From assembly GCF_965118635.1 (NCBI RefSeq), contig NZ_CBCPHV010000004.1, positions 186,001-250,000 on the forward strand: a stretch of DNA of 64,000 nt. Reading direction: 5' to 3'. A program made the position numbers and the translations under genes. Under the pieces are notes generated by a model. It did not search any database and was not told where the DNA came from. It saw nothing but the letters and a program-made list of their open reading frames with translations. Shown one piece after another: positions 60,217-64,000 of the stretch (position 1 is its first letter; every line of letters starts with the position of its first letter). This DNA comes from Empedobacter brevis_A (GTDB taxonomy: Bacteria > Bacteroidota > Bacteroidia > Flavobacteriales > Weeksellaceae).

Positions 60217-62331
60217 ATGAAAAAAAATTTACTTTCATTCTCGGTTTTAATCTTACTAACTAATTTTGCGAATGCTCAAAGCAATGATGAGCTTAAAGAA
60301 AAGTTTTCTATTGAAAATAAAAAAAATGTTGAGTTTTTTAATAGATTACAATCTAAACAATCAAAGAATAATTCAATTCAAAATCATCAAAAAGATGTTA
60401 ATACAATTGCAGTTGCATCTGAAGAGTTTATTTTTTTTAATAAATTAACAGACAATAGGGCTAATATAGCTTCCAATGTAGAATCATTACAAAATGCGCA
60501 AATTGGAGGTTTTTCGATTAATGGAGAAGACATGGAACTTACGATTTTTGATGGAGGTAAAGTTTATGATGCTCATCAAGAGTTTGTTGATAAGTCTAAA
60601 GCAGGATCTAATAGAATAATTGATTTAGAGAACGGGGCGCAAGGAATTAGTAGTCACTCAACTGCTGTTTCAGGTTTCATAGCAGCAGAAGGTATTGCAA
60701 CTATTGGAGTTACTAGTCAAGATGGTCAAGAGAAAATTTATGAGAATGCAGCTAAGGGAGTTTTACCAAAAGCTACAGTAAGTAGTGCAGGATTCGCAAC
60801 TGTGAAAGGGAAAAATATTTATACGAAAATTTTAGAGTTTTCTAAAAATATTAGTAATCACTCTTATGGTTCAAATGTTGGTTGGAGTTTAATTGAGGAT
60901 AAAACACATCCAATAGGTTATGGATTACAATATAATACAGACTCATCTAAATTTGAATCTGCTGATGAATCGATGTTTGGAGCATATTATGCAAATGATT
61001 ATAATTATGATATAATTGTTAATGCTAATCCTAAATTTACAATTGTAAAGTCAGCTGGAAATTCGTATGGAGATGGTCCTTCTGCTTATAAATCTTACAA
61101 CTTTAATAAATATAAATCTGATGATACATTGTATACAGATGATGATATTTTACCTAATGATAATTGCTCTTCTGGGGCAAATTGTATTAGTTTAGGTTCG
61201 TTAGCCAAAAATATTATTGTTGTTGGTTCAGTTGATGTTTCAGAGGCATCTGATTATAAATTTACTGATAATAAACAAATTGTACATTCTTCTTACAGTA
61301 GCGCTGGTCCAAGAAAAGATGGTGCTATAAAACCAGATATTGTTGCTGTAGGTACTGATGTTATTGCTCCATCTTATAATGAAGCAACAATTAGCACAAA
61401 GCCTAATCCGTATACAATAGGAAGTGGAACTTCTTATTCTGCTCCAAAAGTTACAGGAGTAGTAGGAGCCCTTACTCAGTTAAAAAGACTGATGTCTGGT
61501 GATAAAAACTTTTATTTTTATGCAGATGAAATTAAAGTATTATTACTTCATACGACACAAGAAGCAGGAGATTTTGAAGGGCCAGATAATAAATTTGGTT
61601 GGGGATTAATGGATGCGAAAAAAGCAGCAGAAACTCTTGTCTCAATTCAAAATGAAGAAGCATTATTTGAACGTAATGATAAAAAAACAGGAGAGAATTA
61701 CGAAAGAACTTTTAAAGCAAAAGCTGGTGAAGATTTAAAAGTTACGATTTCTTGGATTGATCCAGCAATTGAGAATTTTAAAAATACAATCAAAGAGCTA
61801 TCTAATGACAAAACATCTAAATTAGTTAATGATTTAGATTTGAGAGTTATAGATATGAAAACGAATGAAGTGTTTTTCCCATGGAAATTAGATCTTAGCA
61901 ATCCAACAGGAGCTGCTGTAAAAGGGGATAACTTAGTAGATAATATTGAACAAATAATAATAAAATCACCTGCAACTGATAGAGAATATAAAGTTGTAAT
62001 TACGAATAAAGGAAATTTAATTGATAGCTCTAAAAAAGAAGCTTTACAACCATATACATTACTTGTAACAGGAGTAACAAAAGGCTTTCTTGGTACAGAT
62101 GAGTTAACTGTAGATAAAGCTATTTCAGTTTATCCAACATTAGCGAAAGACGTAGTAAATATTAAAACAACTGAAAAAATAATTTCTGCGACTGTTTTCG
62201 ATATGTCAGGTAAACAAGTAGCATCAACTGATAAAAAACAAATCAATGTTTCTAATTTACCAGTGGGAGTATATGTGATTAATATTAAAACAGATAAACA
62301 AACAATTTCTAAGAAAATTGTGAAACAATAA
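60217..62331 (+). CDS. secreted subtilisin-like (S8) protease with T9SS sorting domain
   Basis: A signal peptide (1-20, ending FANAQ) leads to an S8 domain with all three catalytic residues: Asp112 in TIFDGGKVYDAH, His147 in SSHSTAVSG, and Ser406 in GSGTSYSAP. A beta-rich domain (about 490-620, with LKVTISWIDPAIENFKNTIK) follows, as in extended S8 proteases. The last 70 residues (VYPTLAKDVVNIKTTEKIIS to ISKKIVKQ) are a type A C-terminal domain for the type IX secretion system, which would export and anchor or release it. The likely role is extracellular proteolysis. Confidence 0.93.
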   Translation: MKKNLLSFSVLILLTNFANAQSNDELKEKFSIENKKNVEFFNRLQSKQSKNNSIQNHQKDVNTIAVASEEFIFFNKLTDNRANIASNVESLQNAQIGGFSINGEDMELTIFDGGKVYDAHQEFVDKSKAGSNRIIDLENGAQGISSHSTAVSGFIAAEGIATIGVTSQDGQEKIYENAAKGVLPKATVSSAGFATVKGKNIYTKILEFSKNISNHSYGSNVGWSLIEDKTHPIGYGLQYNTDSSKFESADESMFGAYYANDYNYDIIVNANPKFTIVKSAGNSYGDGPSAYKSYNFNKYKSDDTLYTDDDILPNDNCSSGANCISLGSLAKNIIVVGSVDVSEASDYKFTDNKQIVHSSYSSAGPRKDGAIKPDIVAVGTDVIAPSYNEATISTKPNPYTIGSGTSYSAPKVTGVVGALTQLKRLMSGDKNFYFYADEIKVLLLHTTQEAGDFEGPDNKFGWGLMDAKKAAETLVSIQNEEALFERNDKKTGENYERTFKAKAGEDLKVTISWIDPAIENFKNTIKELSNDKTSKLVNDLDLRVIDMKTNEVFFPWKLDLSNPTGAAVKGDNLVDNIEQIIIKSPATDREYKVVITNKGNLIDSSKKEALQPYTLLVTGVTKGFLGTDELTVDKAISVYPTLAKDVVNIKTTEKIISATVFDMSGKQVASTDKKQINVSNLPVGVYVINIKTDKQTISKKIVKQ

Positions 62332-62356
62332 ATAGTATTTTTTTTATTATGATAGA

Positions 62357-62388
62357 AACTTCAATAACATTGTTATTGAAGTTTTTTA
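62357..62388 (+). terminator. terminator after the S8 protease gene
   Basis: AACTTCAATAACA and TGTTATTGAAGTT pair around a 1-3-base loop (10-11 effective pairs), followed by six T. Confidence 0.9.
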
Positions 62389-62417
62389 TTTTAGCAAGAA
62401 ATAAAAACTAATCAATA

Positions 62418-63017
62418 ATGAACAAACAAGATATCCTAGCGCAAACACAAGCTTACATCAAGAAAATTTTTTTAGATGAAGGAACAGGGCACGATTATTT
62501 TCATATAGAACGTGTTGTAACAAATGCAAAAAAAATTTTAGAAACAGAAGAAGCAGATCCTTTTTTGGTAGAATTAGCTGCTTGGACACACGATATTGGT
62601 GATTATAAATTGCATAACGGAGTTGATAAATCAGAAGAATTAATCAGAGCGTTTTTAGAATCTATAAATGTTGAAGAAGAAACAATTCAAAAAGTATTAG
62701 AGATTGTTTCACAAGTTTCATTCAGCAAAGGAAATAAACCAACAACAATAGAAGCCGAAATTGTACAAGATGCAGATCGTTTAGATGCAATTGGTGCTGT
62801 TGGTATTGCGCGTTGTTTTGCATATGGTGGTAGTGTTGGTACTATTTTATATAACCCATACGATAATTCTAAAGATGCATCGAGTTTGCAACACTTTTAT
62901 GATAAATTATTTAAGTTGAAAGATTTGATGAACACAACAACCGCAAAAAATATGGCATTAAATCGACATGAATATATGGAGAAATTTGTTGAAGAATTTT
63001 ATCAAGAAGTGAAATAA
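62418..63017 (+). CDS. HD-domain phosphohydrolase
   Basis: The 199 residues form an HD domain of the YedJ-like group. His29 in GHDYFHIERV, the HD pair at 58-59 in AAWTHDIGDYKL, and Asp near 118 in VQDADRLDAIGAVGIARCFA make the metal site; GGSVGTILYNPYDNSKDASS follows. Such proteins hydrolyse phosphoesters of nucleotides, but the substrate is not defined. It is cytosolic and preceded by a terminator, with a small gap before the next gene. Confidence 0.9.
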   Translation: MNKQDILAQTQAYIKKIFLDEGTGHDYFHIERVVTNAKKILETEEADPFLVELAAWTHDIGDYKLHNGVDKSEELIRAFLESINVEEETIQKVLEIVSQVSFSKGNKPTTIEAEIVQDADRLDAIGAVGIARCFAYGGSVGTILYNPYDNSKDASSLQHFYDKLFKLKDLMNTTTAKNMALNRHEYMEKFVEEFYQEVK

Positions 63018-63074
63018 TTACAGAAAATCCTAACTTACTATCCAACTCTAATCCCATATCAATAAATATTGATT

Positions 63075-64000
63075 ATGAATAAATTATTTACATTTTTAGC
63101 ACTTGTTTTTTTATGTTCTTGTAGTTCTTTTCAAAAATACAATGCGCATATAGAAAAAGAAATACCTGTAAATAAACTAAAAAAAGATGTAGATTTTGTT
63201 TATAAAAAACTAAAAAGATATCATCCAAAGTTAGATTTATACTTAAGTCAAGATTCGATTGATTATAAATTTGATAGCTTAAAAAATGCAATAACAAAAC
63301 CATTAAAACCAAATGAATTTTATGTAAATTTTTTTCCGATTTTCGAAAGTTTAAAACATGGACATACGGATATTTATCCACTTTATAAACGATTAGATAA
63401 GAAGCAAATAAAGAAATATAAAAATTCAAAATCAGCGTTTAATGATTATAGTTTCTTTTGGAGAAATGATTCGGTCTTTTTAGTTAATGATCTTAGTAAA
63501 AAAAATCGAATTAATTCAGGATCAGCTTTGTTTTATATAGATAGTGTTTCAACTAAATATTTGTACGATAAATATAAAAAAAGTGTTTATGGAGATGGGT
63601 ATAATACTACTTTTTCGGATAATGTTTTCAATCGTACGTTTCTGAATTTTATGACTTTGGAAGAAGGCATTAAAGATTCTGTTGAACTTACTTTTAAAAT
63701 GGGAAATTCAATCATCCGAAAAAAAACATTTCGTACCTATCCAAAAACTAAAAGTGAAAAGGTTGCAGAAACGCCAAAAATTACAAAAGAGCAGAAAGAA
63801 GTTGAGCGAAAAGTAAGGATAAAACAAAAGAAATACGGTTATTCTAAAAGTTCCAAAACTTATTCCAAAGATTTGACTTTTCCTACGAACGATAGTACGA
63901 TTGCGGTGTTAAAAGTAACCGATTTTAGAAAAGGGAAAATACGAGAACTGTATAAAGAAGTGTTTACAGATATTAAAAATCATAAAGTAGAAAATTTGGT
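63075..64000 (+). CDS. S41-peptidase-like lipoprotein, 3' end cut by window edge
   Basis: The open frame starts MNKLFTFLALVFLCSCSSFQ, a lipoprotein signal with Cys near 15-17, and continues to the last base. The segment DVDFVYKKLKRYHPKLDLYL and ITKPLKPNEFYVNFFPIFES followed by LKHGHTDIYPLYKR matches the N-terminal domain of S41 (C-terminal-processing-like) peptidases of Flavobacteriia. FTFPTN-like strands and IAVLKVTDFRKGKIRELYKE mark the start of the protease core. The catalytic Ser-Lys region would lie beyond the edge and cannot be judged. Confidence 0.75.
   Translation, partial: MNKLFTFLALVFLCSCSSFQKYNAHIEKEIPVNKLKKDVDFVYKKLKRYHPKLDLYLSQDSIDYKFDSLKNAITKPLKPNEFYVNFFPIFESLKHGHTDIYPLYKRLDKKQIKKYKNSKSAFNDYSFFWRNDSVFLVNDLSKKNRINSGSALFYIDSVSTKYLYDKYKKSVYGDGYNTTFSDNVFNRTFLNFMTLEEGIKDSVELTFKMGNSIIRKKTFRTYPKTKSEKVAETPKITKEQKEVERKVRIKQKKYGYSKSSKTYSKDLTFPTNDSTIAVLKVTDFRKGKIRELYKEVFTDIKNHKVENL

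Noticed and set aside
63088..63429. 113-codon minus-strand ORF near the right edge
   Set aside because: It is antisense to the S41-like lipoprotein, which has a signal peptide and family motifs and runs off the edge.

Overview
The window comes from an AT-rich Bacteroidota chromosome, most likely family Weeksellaceae (an Empedobacter-like genome). The reasons are the SusC/SusD pairs, DUF5686 and DUF5689 proteins, lipoproteins with acidic residues after the lipidated Cys, a type IX secretion C-terminal domain, promoters of the TTTG-N19-TAnnTTTG kind, few Shine-Dalgarno sequences, and a tryptophanase that fits an indole-positive organism. The genus is an inference; no rRNA is present.

Bases 1-3612 are an accessory, phage-like segment. 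A leftward operon encodes several small proteins and an AntA-type antirepressor. It diverges from a rightward Cro/CI-like repressor and an ORF6C-like protein. Three copies of an inverted repeat (TGAGA-N4-TCTCA) sit in the switch: between the -33 and -7 boxes of the leftward promoter, over the repressor start codon, and inside the repressor gene. Downstream of the ORF6C-like gene lies an ORF-free stretch of about 720 bp made of ten ~72-bp units. Each unit carries an 8-base word twice in direct orientation exactly 12 bp apart, then an AT-rich loop with a conserved ATTCRAAA core, then the reverse complement of the word. The word differs between units, but its three copies change together. A hairpin terminator follows, then a GNAT acetyltransferase that has lost its N-terminal half. 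This array is the most unusual thing in the window and I do not recognise it as a known element.

From 3613 to about 24 kb the window is core chromosome: a pth/rhodanese/DUF3820 operon, a TlpA-like thioredoxin, TM2 protein, pdhB, a DUF5686 outer-membrane protein, ppa, an M28 peptidase, tnaA, an acyl-CoA thioesterase preceded by a cobalamin riboswitch, a LOG-family protein, two initiator tRNA genes, a SUFU-domain protein, a candidate small RNA, thioredoxin, an aromatic amino acid permease, a ketopantoate reductase-like protein, a corA/SDR/mvaD operon, and tyrS.

From 24 to 40 kb the theme is nutrient capture at the outer membrane. A secreted nuclease/phosphatase-like protein (co-directional with trpA) diverges from a TonB-dependent receptor and a DUF5689 lipoprotein, and two SusC/SusD pairs follow. 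The two SusC proteins share nearly the same N-terminal module but have different barrels.

From 40 to 48.7 kb there is a recF/DUF721/YheT operon, hisS, a PfkB kinase, a membrane protein, tRNA-Arg, a LURP-one-related protein, two tandem paralogous lipoproteins and a HAD hydrolase. From 48.7 to 56 kb there is a small surface-polysaccharide cluster: two flippases, a GT4 glycosyltransferase, an asparagine-synthase-like protein without the glutaminase cysteine, a FemAB/GNAT-like protein and a polysaccharide deacetylase-like protein. The last part holds radC, glnS, rimM, rpsP, a small coiled-coil protein, a secreted S8 protease with a T9SS domain, an HD phosphohydrolase and the start of an S41-like lipoprotein cut by the window edge.
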